Part shown: in pieces, positions 23,742 to 32,426 of the stretch | Position numbering within the stretch: position 1 is the first letter of the stretch | Layout: each line of letters begins with the position of its first letter | Made by a program: the position numbers and the translations under genes | The notes under the pieces: generated by a model | The model's input: the letters and a program-made list of their open reading frames with translations, nothing else | What the model was told of the DNA's origin: nothing | Databases searched by the model: none | NCBI RefSeq assembly: GCF_000013985.1 | Contig: NC_008048.1 | Coordinates: forward strand, 868,001-932,000 | Direction: 5' to 3' | DNA from: Sphingopyxis alaskensis RB2256 | Lineage (GTDB): Bacteria > Pseudomonadota > Alphaproteobacteria > Sphingomonadales > Sphingomonadaceae | DNA: 64,000 nt

Positions 23742-26162
23742 ATGAATATCAACCACAAGCGTGATGCGTCCCGGATGCTTGCGACCGTCTCGGTCGCCGT
23801 CCTGGCTCTTACCAGCACGTCTGCCTGGGCGCAGGAAGCTCCCGCTCCGGCTCCGGCGGACGAGACGATTTATACCGATGATGCGATCGTCGTCATCGGC
23901 GTGACCAAACAGAGCGCCAATATTCAGGACACGCCAATCGCAATTACCGCGTTCAGCGGCGAAATGCTGACCGAACAGGGAATCGGCAAGGTCGAGGACA
24001 TTGCGACCTTCACGCCCGGTTTCAACATTCGCGGGGCGGGCAATAATCCGACCGCGCTGACCCTTTCCATGCGCGGCCAGATCCAGAACGACACGCTGGC
24101 AACGCTGGAACCGTCGGTCGGCACCTACCTCGACGAAATGTATGTCGCACGTGCCTATGGCCTCAATGTCGAACTCGTCGATGTCGAAAGCGTACAGGTG
24201 CTGAAGGGGCCACAGGGCACGCTCTTCGGGCGCAACACGTCCGCCGGTGCGGTGCTGATCCAGACGGCCAATCCGCGCTATGACGAGTTTTCCGGCAAGG
24301 TGAGCGCCACATACGGCCGCTTCGACGAGCGCACGGGGCAGGCGGTGCTCAATCTCGGCCTGTCGGACAGTCTCGCGATCCGCGGTGCGCTTTATTACCA
24401 AAAGCGCGACGGCTTCAAAACCGATGTCGACACGGGCGCCAAATACGAAGGACGCGAAACCTGGAATGGCCGCGTCAAGCTTGGCTGGCGGCCGACCGAG
24501 AATCTGGAAATCATCCTGTCCGGCGAATGGTATGACACCTTCATCGACGGCCCGGCACGCCAGAATCTCTTCTTCAACGCCCCGCCCAACTTCGGTGCCG
24601 CCAAGCCCATCGTCGATGGCATCGCCGCCGCCGACCGGGCGCAGTTCGACGGCAATCCGAACCGCGTTGCCATCACGCCGCCGGGCGCGGTGCCGGGCGC
24701 CGATCCGCGCGGCATCTTCAACGATACGCGCACCCAGACCTATTCGGCGAAATTCATTCTCGACACCAGTTTTGGCCAGATCCGCTGGATCAACGGCTAT
24801 CGCGGCGTCCAGAGCGAAAATCTGATCGACCTCGACGGCAGCAGCTTTAGGGCGCACTTCACCGAGGGCCGGCAGGATCTGAAGCAATATTCGTCCGAGC
24901 TGCAACTGACGGGAACGGTGTTTGATGACCGGCTGAATTTCGCCAGTGGCCTGACCTATTTCCGCGAAACGGGTTTCGACCAGTCCCGTTCGAACCTCTT
25001 CGGCGCCACCTTCGCAGCGGGGCCGACGGTTCCGGCGCAGTTTGTGGGTGCGACGAGCTGGTCGAACTTCTCGGGTTCGCTCGATAACGACAGCTTCGGT
25101 ATGTATGCCCAGCTCAATTACGAGCTGACCGACGCATTGCGCGTCACAGGCGGTCTGCGTTACTCGATCGACGACAAGCGCGTGACGACCCAGTCGGGCA
25201 ATGTCGCGAACAATACCGATGTCTTTGTCAATTGCAGCCCGCCCACGGTGGCCGTGCCTTGTCTGCGCAGCAGTCAGGAAACCTTCACCAACCTGTCGTA
25301 CACCATCGGTGTCGATTATGACGTGACCCCGGACATCCTGGTCTATGCCAAGCACAGCAAGGGCTATCGTTCGGGTGCGTTGCAGCTTCGCACACTGACG
25401 CTGGCGGATTCGATCCCGTCGCAACCCGAACTGGTCTATGAACAGGAAGTAGGCATCAAGACGACCTTCCTCGACGGTCGCGGCACGTTCAACATCGCCG
25501 GCTATCACAATGTCGTCAAGGACGCGCAGCGCAGCCCGGTCCTGGCGCCGAACGGTCAGAGCCAGACCGTGATCGAGAACGCCGACACCGAAACCTGGGG
25601 GCTCGAAGCGGATGCCTCGATCGAGGTGGCCGACGGCTTCACTCTCTTTGCTTCGGGCGCACTCACCGATCCCAAATATACGCGCTACGAAGGCCGCGGC
25701 GTCTCCGGCGCGTTCGGCAGCCAGGTGATCGTGCCGATCGACAAATCGGATTATGATTTCGTGGGAATCGTCGAAAAACAGTTCTCGGTCGGTGCCAATC
25801 TGTCGAAGGATCTGGGCAGCGTCGGCCTCGACGCCAACGTCGTCTACGCCTGGCAGGGCAAGATGCCGCAGATCGAACTTCCCGAAGCGCTGCTCACCTC
25901 GACGGGCATCGGCGGGCTGGGACTGACCCCGGCCCAAGCGGCCCAGGTCGCCGCCGTGTCGGACTCGGGCTCACTCGGCATTCTTAATGCTCGCGTGGCG
26001 CTGAAGTTCGGGCCGGAGAAAAATTTCGAGCTGGCGCTGTGGGGCAAGAATCTGACCAACGATCAGGAGCAGCAATATACGCTGCTGCTCAGCAACATTT
26101 ATATCGGCACCTCCTATAACGAACCACGCAGCTATGGCGTGACCGCCAGCTATAAATTCTAG
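23742..26162 (+). CDS. TonB-dependent outer-membrane receptor
   Basis: An 806-residue TonB-dependent receptor. A signal peptide ends at about SAWA-Q; TonB-box-like DDAIVVIGVTK is followed by the plug (QDTPIAITAFSGEML ... VEDIATFTPGFNIRGAG ... VQVLKGPQGTLFGRNTSAGA) and a beta-barrel ending in aromatic Phe (SYKF). The ATG at 23742 is 9 nt after GGAGG; an ATG three codons earlier abuts it. The regulon palindrome upstream and the MFS carrier downstream suggest it imports the substrate of the surrounding catabolic genes. Confidence 0.93.
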   Translation: MNINHKRDASRMLATVSVAVLALTSTSAWAQEAPAPAPADETIYTDDAIVVIGVTKQSANIQDTPIAITAFSGEMLTEQGIGKVEDIATFTPGFNIRGAGNNPTALTLSMRGQIQNDTLATLEPSVGTYLDEMYVARAYGLNVELVDVESVQVLKGPQGTLFGRNTSAGAVLIQTANPRYDEFSGKVSATYGRFDERTGQAVLNLGLSDSLAIRGALYYQKRDGFKTDVDTGAKYEGRETWNGRVKLGWRPTENLEIILSGEWYDTFIDGPARQNLFFNAPPNFGAAKPIVDGIAAADRAQFDGNPNRVAITPPGAVPGADPRGIFNDTRTQTYSAKFILDTSFGQIRWINGYRGVQSENLIDLDGSSFRAHFTEGRQDLKQYSSELQLTGTVFDDRLNFASGLTYFRETGFDQSRSNLFGATFAAGPTVPAQFVGATSWSNFSGSLDNDSFGMYAQLNYELTDALRVTGGLRYSIDDKRVTTQSGNVANNTDVFVNCSPPTVAVPCLRSSQETFTNLSYTIGVDYDVTPDILVYAKHSKGYRSGALQLRTLTLADSIPSQPELVYEQEVGIKTTFLDGRGTFNIAGYHNVVKDAQRSPVLAPNGQSQTVIENADTETWGLEADASIEVADGFTLFASGALTDPKYTRYEGRGVSGAFGSQVIVPIDKSDYDFVGIVEKQFSVGANLSKDLGSVGLDANVVYAWQGKMPQIELPEALLTSTGIGGLGLTPAQAAQVAAVSDSGSLGILNARVALKFGPEKNFELALWGKNLTNDQEQQYTLLLSNIYIGTSYNEPRSYGVTASYKF

Positions 26163-26193
26163 GTCCACAAGGGGCGCTCCTGCGGAGCAATTT

Positions 26194-26227
26194 GGGGAGG
26201 GACGGGCGACCGGACCTCCCCTTTTTT
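26194..26227 (+). terminator. Rho-independent terminator after the TonB receptor
   Basis: GGGGAGG (26194-26200) pairs perfectly with CCTCCCC (26215-26221) around a 14-nt loop and is followed at once by TTTTTT (26222-26227). It lies 32 bp after the receptor stop and 21 bp before the MFS gene, so it would limit read-through. Confidence 0.85.
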
Positions 26228-26247
26228 GTTGATGGAAGAGATAAGGC

Positions 26248-27498
26248 ATGAAGGCGGATACAGGCAGTCGGCGCGGCATTACCCTGGCGCTGCTCGCCGT
26301 GGTGGCGATCGTTTCCTATGTGGACCGGCAGGTGTTCACGCTGTTCCAGGACGACATCAAGGTCGAATTGGGACTGACCGACGGGCAGCTCGGTCTGCTT
26401 ACAGGGATCGCCTTTGCCGCCTTTTATGCGCTCGCGGCCTTTCCCATCGCGCGTTACGCGGATCGCGGGGATCGCCGGTTGGTCATCGCGCTATGCGTGT
26501 CTTTCTGGAGTCTGGCGACGATTGCCTGCGGCATGGCGCAGAATTTCTGGCAGATGATGCTGGCGCGCATCGGCCTGGCGGCCGGGGAGGCCGGGGCGGG
26601 ACCGGCGGGCAATTCGCTGCTGGTCGAAATCTTTCCGAAGGAACGCCGTACCACCGTCATCTCGACCATGCTGGCGGCCAATGCGATCGGCCTGTCAGGC
26701 GGCCTCGCCCTCGCGGGGTGGCTCGGCCAATGGTATGACTGGCGCGCCGTTTTCGTGATTGTCGGCGCACCCGGTATCTTGCTGGGCCTCGTCGTCTGGA
26801 TGTTTGCCGCCGAACCGCGGCGGCGCAGCGGCCCCGCGCCCGAGATGCCGCCGCAAACCAGCCTTGGCGAGGTATTGCGGACAATCGCCGGCAATAGGTC
26901 GCTGCGCTGGGTTGGCCTGTTGCTGTCGATGGTTCCGGTTGCCGGTTTCGGCTTCATTTTGTGGGGAGCATCCTTCTTCCGCCGCGTCCACGAAATGGAC
27001 CGGGCGGAAACCGGATTCTGGCTGGGCGGAGCAATGGCGATCGGACTGGTCGTCGGCAATTTGTTCGCAGGCTGGTTCAGCGATCGCTATGGCAAGGCGA
27101 ACCCGCGCTTCAACGGCGGGTTCGCGGGCATTGGCTTGCTGATTTCCTTTCCGTTCGGCTTGACCTTCGCTTTGACCGACAGCGCCTATCTCGCGCTCGC
27201 CTGCTTCGTCGTCGTCAAATTCATGATGACATTGCACCTCGGCCCGATCATCGCGCTCAGCTTCGCGCAGGTGCCGGGCCATATGCGGGCGATGATGTCG
27301 GCCACGATCAACATGATGATCGGCCTGGCTGGAGTCGGGTTGGGCGGTACGGTTGCCGGGCTGCTGAGCGAATATTTCATGCCCGAATATGGCGATCTGT
27401 CGCTCCAGCCGGCGCTGGCTGTCCTGTCGGTTTGCCTGCTGGTGGGCGGCGTAGCTGCGATCATGGCGGGCCGGACGGCGAAACCGATCGAAGAATAG
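26248..27498 (+). CDS. MFS transporter (spinster-like)
   Basis: A 416-residue major facilitator superfamily protein with about 12 hydrophobic segments. The N-terminal VAIVSYVDRQVFTLFQDDIK and the loop ARYADRGDRRLVI are typical of the spinster-like / aromatic-acid-proton symporter group found beside sphingomonad catabolic operons. It probably moves the imported compound, or a product, across the inner membrane. It follows the TonB receptor after a terminator, so it may depend on partial read-through or its own promoter. Confidence 0.88.
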   Translation: MKADTGSRRGITLALLAVVAIVSYVDRQVFTLFQDDIKVELGLTDGQLGLLTGIAFAAFYALAAFPIARYADRGDRRLVIALCVSFWSLATIACGMAQNFWQMMLARIGLAAGEAGAGPAGNSLLVEIFPKERRTTVISTMLAANAIGLSGGLALAGWLGQWYDWRAVFVIVGAPGILLGLVVWMFAAEPRRRSGPAPEMPPQTSLGEVLRTIAGNRSLRWVGLLLSMVPVAGFGFILWGASFFRRVHEMDRAETGFWLGGAMAIGLVVGNLFAGWFSDRYGKANPRFNGGFAGIGLLISFPFGLTFALTDSAYLALACFVVVKFMMTLHLGPIIALSFAQVPGHMRAMMSATINMMIGLAGVGLGGTVAGLLSEYFMPEYGDLSLQPALAVLSVCLLVGGVAAIMAGRTAKPIEE

Positions 27499-27532
27499 CG
27501 CCATCCGGCCCGTGCGAAGAGCGCGGGGCGGG

Positions 27533-28651
27533 TTACGCCGCCACCGCCGTTGCGCTTGTCTGCACCACCGGATCGATACCGAACAGCCGCGCGGCGTTCA
27601 GGCCCAATATGTCGCGGCGGACCGCTTCGCTGACGTCCAGTCCTTCGAACAATTCGTCGACGACGCGGCGGCTGATCGGGAATGTGCCCTCGGCATGGGG
27701 ATAGTCCGATCCCCACATGACGTTCTTCGCGCCGGCCAACCCGGCGGCGGCCGCGGTGATGCAGCCGCGATCGTGCTGGAAGCTGGCCCACACCTGGTCA
27801 TCGATGATCTGGCTGGGCGCGCGGTCGAGCTTGGGGCGCACAAATTTGGCGTGCGCGACCGACACCTCGTCCATCCGCTCGGCAAGCGCGACGAGCCAGC
27901 TCGCACCGCTTTCGATAAAGGCAACCTTCGCGCCGCGATTGCGGTCGAGCACGCCGCCCGCGACAAGATACATCACGCTGCGCTGGGCGTCGTTCATCTG
28001 GTTCGCATAGTTGATGATCGCGGCGCCGGGCCCGCGCTCGACCACCACCGTCTCCAGACCGGTGCCGGTGTGCATGACGAACACGATACCGAGGGCGGCC
28101 GCTTTCGCGAATACCGGATCCCACGCCTCGTCATTATATTTGGGCAAATTGCCGGGCGTCGTGGCGGGCAGCATCGCGGCGGTGAAGCCCTTTGACGCCA
28201 GATAATCGAGCTCGGCAATCGTGTTTGAAAAATCGAGCACCGGCAACATGCCGCACCGCACGAACCGGTTCGGATGGGCGCCAAGAAAGCGGTCGTTCCA
28301 GTCGTTGTAAAGCCGCGCCGACGCCGCTTCGGCCTCTGCGTTCTCGAGGCAGTAAAGCCACAGACCAAGCGAAGGGAAACAGATTTCGGCGTCGATCCCT
28401 TCCAGCTCCATATCGTCCAGGCGACCGGGGATTTCGCGGATACCTTTGCGCTGGGAATCCCCCAGTTCCTGCTCGCGATGCTGCCCGATGCGGAGGCGAT
28501 GGATAATCTTGTCCCTGGTCCCGGTGATCAAATACTCCCCCTCCTTGCGCGAATGGATCGCATGATCCTTCAACGAGGCGGGGAGTCCGTCGAGAAAAAG
28601 GTCGGCGGGTTCCATGATATGGCTGTCGGCGCTGAAAACAAAGGGTTTCAC
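27533..28651 (-). CDS. Amidohydrolase family 2 (metal-dependent hydrolase / decarboxylase-like)
   Basis: A 372-residue TIM-barrel amidohydrolase-2. Metal-site features are SADSHIMEP near the N-terminus, MHTGTG mid-protein and WGSDYPHAEG near the C-terminus. The family includes decarboxylases such as gamma-resorcylate and ACMS decarboxylase as well as hydrolases of ring-cleavage products. GTG start with AGGAG 8 nt upstream. It is transcribed leftwards from a promoter overlapping a regulon palindrome, divergent from a GntR gene. A second family member lies at 45565-46878. Confidence 0.88.
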   Translation of the reverse strand: MKPFVFSADSHIMEPADLFLDGLPASLKDHAIHSRKEGEYLITGTRDKIIHRLRIGQHREQELGDSQRKGIREIPGRLDDMELEGIDAEICFPSLGLWLYCLENAEAEAASARLYNDWNDRFLGAHPNRFVRCGMLPVLDFSNTIAELDYLASKGFTAAMLPATTPGNLPKYNDEAWDPVFAKAAALGIVFVMHTGTGLETVVVERGPGAAIINYANQMNDAQRSVMYLVAGGVLDRNRGAKVAFIESGASWLVALAERMDEVSVAHAKFVRPKLDRAPSQIIDDQVWASFQHDRGCITAAAAGLAGAKNVMWGSDYPHAEGTFPISRRVVDELFEGLDVSEAVRRDILGLNAARLFGIDPVVQTSATAVAA

Positions 28652-28690
28652 GGGGCAATCTCCTCTCGACTCGCGTCTGATCTTTGAGCG

Positions 28691-28719
28691 ATTAAAAGAT
28701 ACCTAGTTATATAAGTCAA
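28691..28719 (-). promoter_or_regulatory. Predicted promoter of the amidohydrolase gene
   Basis: On the minus strand -35 TTGACT (28714-28719), a 17-bp spacer and -10 TTTAAT (28691-28696) fit a sigma-70-type promoter. The regulon palindrome fills the spacer, which would give direct repression on binding. The leader to the GTG start would be about 30-35 nt. Confidence 0.55.
28705..28716. promoter_or_regulatory. Regulon site AGTTATATAAGT (amidohydrolase / GntR)
   Basis: AGTTATATAAGT differs from the perfect palindrome at one position and has the CCT flank shared with the site at 30749. It lies in the divergent 120-bp region between the amidohydrolase and the GntR gene, within the predicted leftward promoter. 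Its adjacency to the GntR gene makes that protein a candidate regulator. Confidence 0.7.
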
Positions 28720-28771
28720 GCAAAGAATATCATGGATTATCGACGAACATGAGGTTAAACAGATATCTGTT

Positions 28772-29488
28772 ATGGATATAGCTTCGCATCCACCGACTCA
28801 CGGCGAAACCCTGGTCAGCCGGACCGCAAGGGCGCTTTCCGACCTTAGCCTGTCCGTCGCGCCCGGTGATTATCTTGGCGCGGAGGGGGAGTTGCTGGAA
28901 CGGCTGGCGGTCAGCCGCCCGACGCTGCGGCAGGCAGCCAAAATCGTCGAGAGCGATCGTCTGATCCGAATCCGGCGCGGAACCGGGGGCGGATATTTTG
29001 CCGACCGGCCCGACGCGCGCGATGCGATACGCTCGCTCATCCATTTCCTGCGTTTGCGCGGCGCTACCCTCGCCGACGTGATCCAGGTGACGCGCCCAAT
29101 CGGCGAGGAGGCGGCTGCCGCTGCCGCACGGCTGCGAACGGCGGCGGATGCAAAACAGGTGGCGGCGTTCGTCGCGACCATCGACGACCGGGACAGCGCG
29201 CGCGAGCTGATTGCCGGGGAAGTCGAAATGGCGCGCATGATTTCGGCGCTCAGCGGCAATCCGGTGATCGAGCTGGTGATGGAGATCGGTTACAGTTTCG
29301 GGCTGGGAGAACGCGGCTTTGATCTTTATTCCGATGCCGATCGTCGTGCCCGCGCGCGCGCGCTGCAACGCAGCCTGCTCACCGCTATCGCCGACGGCGA
29401 TCCCGAAGTCGCCCGGCTCATGATGCGGCGGCGGTCGGCTCTGTTCGATAGCTGGCTGGAACCTGACCGAAGGGAAGACACGGCATGA
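28772..29488 (+). CDS. GntR/FadR family transcriptional regulator
   Basis: A 238-residue FadR-subfamily protein. The winged helix includes GAEGELLERLAVSRPTLRQAAKIVESD and RRGTGGGYFADRP. The C-terminal helical FCD-like domain lacks the expected metal-binding His residues (ARMISALSGN where FHxAL is usual, and RLMMRRRSAL at the end), so it probably senses an organic ligand without metal. It is divergent from the amidohydrolase and overlaps the fusion gene by 4 nt. It is a strong candidate for the regulator binding AGTTATATAACT, though not proven. Confidence 0.86.
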   Translation: MDIASHPPTHGETLVSRTARALSDLSLSVAPGDYLGAEGELLERLAVSRPTLRQAAKIVESDRLIRIRRGTGGGYFADRPDARDAIRSLIHFLRLRGATLADVIQVTRPIGEEAAAAAARLRTAADAKQVAAFVATIDDRDSARELIAGEVEMARMISALSGNPVIELVMEIGYSFGLGERGFDLYSDADRRARARALQRSLLTAIADGDPEVARLMMRRRSALFDSWLEPDRREDTA

Positions 29489-30711
29489 GTGTTACCGAAT
29501 ATCGCGGCTTTGCGGGTGTCCGGCTGGAAGCCGAAATCCGGGGTTCGGCGGATGATCCCGCGGTGCTGCTGGTGCATGGCGCCGGTCAGACGCGCGGCGT
29601 GTGGTCAGGGGTTGCCGAGGCGCTTGAGCGGGCGGGACGGCGGGTGATCAGCCTCGACCTGCGCGGGCATGGCGGCAGCGAATGGCCCGCCGACGGACGT
29701 TATGATTTCGATGCGATGGTCGAGGATCTGCGCGCAGTGCTCGCCCAGCTCGGTAGTCGGCCCGTCGTCGTCGCGGCCACGCTGGGCGGCTGGATCGCGA
29801 CCGCCGCCCTGGAACGCGACGCCGCGCTTCTGGCATCGGGTCTGGTGCTCGTCGACGTGCCGCTCGCGCTCGATGCCGAGGTGGCGCGGCGTATCGGCGC
29901 GCGCCTGCGCGAGGCAGCAACGCTGGCGCCAGGACAGGCGCAATGGGACAGCCGGTTGCTCGACGCCTTCGATAGCGAGGCGGTGGTCGAACGGCTGGCG
30001 GGGGCGCCCCGGGCGATTGCGCTGCCGACCCTCTATGTCCGCGGGGGGCTTTCCGAACTGGTGCCGTCCGATGACGCGGCGGCCTTTGTCGCGACATTCC
30101 CCGACGGTGAGCTTGCCGAGGTCGAGGATCGGGCATTCGTCGTTGCCGACGACCGCAGCGAGGCATTTGGTGGCTATCTTATCGACTTCCTTGAACGCCG
30201 CGCGCCGCGCGCGTCACCCGAGTATCGCGAGGGGTCGGATGCGCGCAGCTTTCGCGACGCGCTCGGCTGTTTCGCGACCGGCGTGACCGTCGTGACCGCA
30301 ATGTGCCCCGACGGAACGCCGGTCGGCCTGACCGCCAACAGCTTCACATCGGTCTCGCTCGATCCCCCGCTGTTGCTCGTATGTATCGCCAACAGCGCGG
30401 GAAGCGCGCCCTTTCTGCGCAAAGCCGATCGCTTTGCGGTCAATGTCCTGCAAATCGGACAACAGCCGACCTCGAACCGCTTTGCGGGCAAGGGAGAAGA
30501 CCGCTTCGGCGCGACGCCCTGGATGGTGGGCGAATTCGGCACGCCAGTGCTGACCGGGTCGCTCTCCAGCTTTGAATGCGCGCGCGAAGCGGTGCATGAC
30601 GGTGGCGATCATTTCATCCTCGTCGGTCGCGTTCTGAAGGCGATTTTCGAACCTCGCCGGGACCCGCTTCTCTATTTTCGCGGAAAATATCGCAAATTGC
30701 ATTTCGCGTGA
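29485..30711 (+). CDS. Alpha/beta-hydrolase-like domain fused to flavin reductase
   Basis: A 408-residue two-domain protein. Residues 1-240 have the alpha/beta-hydrolase fold (LLVHGAGQTRGVW, DLRGHGGS), but the nucleophile elbow reads AATLGG with Thr at about residue 99, and the catalytic His position is Phe at about 218 (DRAFVVADD). Residues about 252-405 are a flavin reductase of the FMN-binding split-barrel type (FATGVTVVTAM, TANSFTSVSLDPPLLLVC, HFILVGRVL), which supplies reduced flavin to a monooxygenase. No partner monooxygenase gene is visible. The hydrolase domain is probably non-hydrolytic. The frame is continuous through the junction, so the fusion is real in this sequence. Confidence 0.87.
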   Translation: MSVTEYRGFAGVRLEAEIRGSADDPAVLLVHGAGQTRGVWSGVAEALERAGRRVISLDLRGHGGSEWPADGRYDFDAMVEDLRAVLAQLGSRPVVVAATLGGWIATAALERDAALLASGLVLVDVPLALDAEVARRIGARLREAATLAPGQAQWDSRLLDAFDSEAVVERLAGAPRAIALPTLYVRGGLSELVPSDDAAAFVATFPDGELAEVEDRAFVVADDRSEAFGGYLIDFLERRAPRASPEYREGSDARSFRDALGCFATGVTVVTAMCPDGTPVGLTANSFTSVSLDPPLLLVCIANSAGSAPFLRKADRFAVNVLQIGQQPTSNRFAGKGEDRFGATPWMVGEFGTPVLTGSLSSFECAREAVHDGGDHFILVGRVLKAIFEPRRDPLLYFRGKYRKLHFA

Positions 30712-30748
30712 GGGCTGGACAAACCGCTTCAAGCTTCATATCAAACCT

Positions 30749-30760
30749 AGTTATACAAGT
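30749..30760 (+). promoter_or_regulatory. Regulon site AGTTATACAAGT before the thiolase-fold gene
   Basis: AGTTATACAAGT matches the palindrome at 10 of 12 positions and keeps the CCT flank of the 28705 site. It is in the 63-bp gap between the fusion gene and the thiolase-fold gene, 14 bp before the latter's ATG, and would give the 30775-36010 genes the same control as the divergent promoters. Confidence 0.6.
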
Positions 30761-30774
30761 AAGAAGGGAAGCGG

Positions 30775-31992
30775 ATGGCCTGGGTACATCAGGACAAGTG
30801 CGCCATCGTTGGCGTCGGGGCGACGGATTACTACGTCCGAGGCAAAAGCTGGCCGCGCACGATCAACGATATGGCGGCCGAAGCCATCATGAAGGCCTGT
30901 GCCGACGCGGGGATCAGTCACCGGCAGATCGACGGCTTCGCTTATTATTCGACCGCGGGCGCGGGTTATCTCGACAAATTCGATACGGCCAGTCTGATGG
31001 AAACATTGGGTATGCCGCATATCGGCTTTTCCGCGACGCTGACCAGCGGCGGCGGTGGATGCGTCGGCGCAATCGGGTTGGCGACCGCCGGGCTGATGAA
31101 CGAGGATTGCACTTACACGGTCACGTTGATGGCGCTCCAGCAACTGCCGCAGCATCGGCTGGGCGTCGTGTTCGGGGCGGCGGCGCCGAGTCCCGAAAAC
31201 AGCTTTCTCCAGCCCTCGGGGCTGGTCGGTCCCGGCCATCTGATGTCCATGCTGACCCGCCGGCACATGCATCTTTATGGCACCAGGCCCGAAGCGTTCA
31301 AGGAAATCGTCCAGGCCACGCGCGCCAACACGCATAACCGTCCCAAGGCGATTCGAAAAAACCCCCTGTCGGACGAGGAGTATTGGAACTCCCCGATGCT
31401 CGCCGATCCGCTGCGGCGGCTGGATTTCTGCCTGGAAACCGACGGGGCGGTTGCGGTGATCACCACGACCACCGAGCGCGCGAAGGACTGCCGCCACAAA
31501 CCGGCGCTGGTCCATGCCTGTGCGCATGGCGGCCAGCGCGAGTGGGGCCGGGCCTTTGCGTGGATGGGGATGCCCGATCCCTATTTCGCGAGCGCGGGCC
31601 ATGAATTCACCGCGAAACGCATTTGGGCGCAGTCGGGCCTGTCGGCCAAGGATATGGACGTTGCGCTCCTCTATGACCATTTCTCCCCAATGGTGCTGAT
31701 GCAGTTGGAGGATTACGGCTTTTGCGAGCGCGGCGAGGGGAGCGATTACGTCCTGTCGGGCAAGCTCCGCTATGATCCGGCGACCGGCGGAAAGGTGAAT
31801 GGCGGTGTGCCGGTGAATACCCACGGCGGCAATCTGAACGAAGCCTATATCATCGGGATGACGCATCTGGTCGAGGCGGTCGAACAGGTACGCGGCACTG
31901 CGATCAACCAGATTGCGGACGCCGAATTCGCCCTTGCGTCGGGTGGCCCTGCCGCGTTGCCCGTTTCCAGCCTGATCCTGAGGAGGGACTGA
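30775..31992 (+). CDS. Thiolase-fold protein, Ltp2/SCP2-type (probable aldolase subunit)
   Basis: A 405-residue SCP2/lipid-transfer-type thiolase homologue (AIVGVGATDYYVRG ... PVNTHGGNLNEAYIIGMTHLVEAVEQVRG). No Cys sits where thiolases carry their nucleophile; the region reads TSGGGGCVGAIGLATAGL with Cys displaced. In steroid catabolism the non-thiolytic homologue Ltp2 pairs with a DUF35 domain to cleave a side-chain beta-hydroxyacyl-CoA by retro-aldol reaction. A DUF35 gene follows 1 bp downstream here, so the same chemistry is likely. AAGGGAAG precedes the ATG. Confidence 0.87.
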   Translation: MAWVHQDKCAIVGVGATDYYVRGKSWPRTINDMAAEAIMKACADAGISHRQIDGFAYYSTAGAGYLDKFDTASLMETLGMPHIGFSATLTSGGGGCVGAIGLATAGLMNEDCTYTVTLMALQQLPQHRLGVVFGAAAPSPENSFLQPSGLVGPGHLMSMLTRRHMHLYGTRPEAFKEIVQATRANTHNRPKAIRKNPLSDEEYWNSPMLADPLRRLDFCLETDGAVAVITTTTERAKDCRHKPALVHACAHGGQREWGRAFAWMGMPDPYFASAGHEFTAKRIWAQSGLSAKDMDVALLYDHFSPMVLMQLEDYGFCERGEGSDYVLSGKLRYDPATGGKVNGGVPVNTHGGNLNEAYIIGMTHLVEAVEQVRGTAINQIADAEFALASGGPAALPVSSLILRRD

Positions 31993-31993
31993 C

Positions 31994-32422
31994 ATGGTTT
32001 ATGGCCCCGCGCGCCTGCTTCCCGGCGATCAGATCCAGATCACCACCAACCCCGATACCGAACCTTTCTGGCAAGCGGCACGAGAGCACAGGCTTACGGC
32101 CTGTCAGTGCGGCGAGTGCGGCGCGTTCCGGATGCCGCCCACGCCCGTCTGCCCCCATTGCGGCAGCCGGAAAAAGGACTGGCCGACGCTTCCGGGCACG
32201 GCGACCGTCTTCAGCTATGTCATTTGCAACAAGAATCCGAAGACGGGGGAGGATTTTGTCTATGTTCCCGTGGTCGTCGATCTGGACGGTGCGCCGGGGG
32301 CGCGGCTCAACGCAAATGTCACCGGCTGCGATGCCGAAGAGGTGCATATCGGCATGAAGGTTGCGGTCGAATGGACGCCGATTCAGGAGGATTGGGTGCT
32401 GCCCAATTTCCGCAAGGCCTGA
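31994..32422 (+). CDS. Zn-ribbon/OB-fold DUF35 protein
   Basis: A 142-residue protein with an N-terminal helix, a rubredoxin-like zinc ribbon (CQCGECGAFRMPP followed by VCPHCGSRKK) and a C-terminal OB fold (GTATVFSYVICNKN ... VYVPVVVDLDGAPGARL). DUF35 proteins bind acyl-CoA substrates and pair with thiolase-fold partners. It is coupled to the upstream thiolase-fold gene and is the first of three such pairs in the window. Confidence 0.9.
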   Translation: MVYGPARLLPGDQIQITTNPDTEPFWQAAREHRLTACQCGECGAFRMPPTPVCPHCGSRKKDWPTLPGTATVFSYVICNKNPKTGEDFVYVPVVVDLDGAPGARLNANVTGCDAEEVHIGMKVAVEWTPIQEDWVLPNFRKA

Positions 32423-32426
32423 CCCG

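Noticed and set aside
23409..25937. 842-codon open frame on the minus strand opposite the TonB receptor
   Set aside because: The plus strand holds a clear signal peptide, plug and barrel. The antisense product has no domain, and long shadows are normal at this GC content.
30775..31992. Calling the three SCP2-like proteins ordinary acetyl-CoA acyltransferases
   Set aside because: The nucleophilic Cys is not in position in any of them and each is paired with DUF35, which favours aldolase function.
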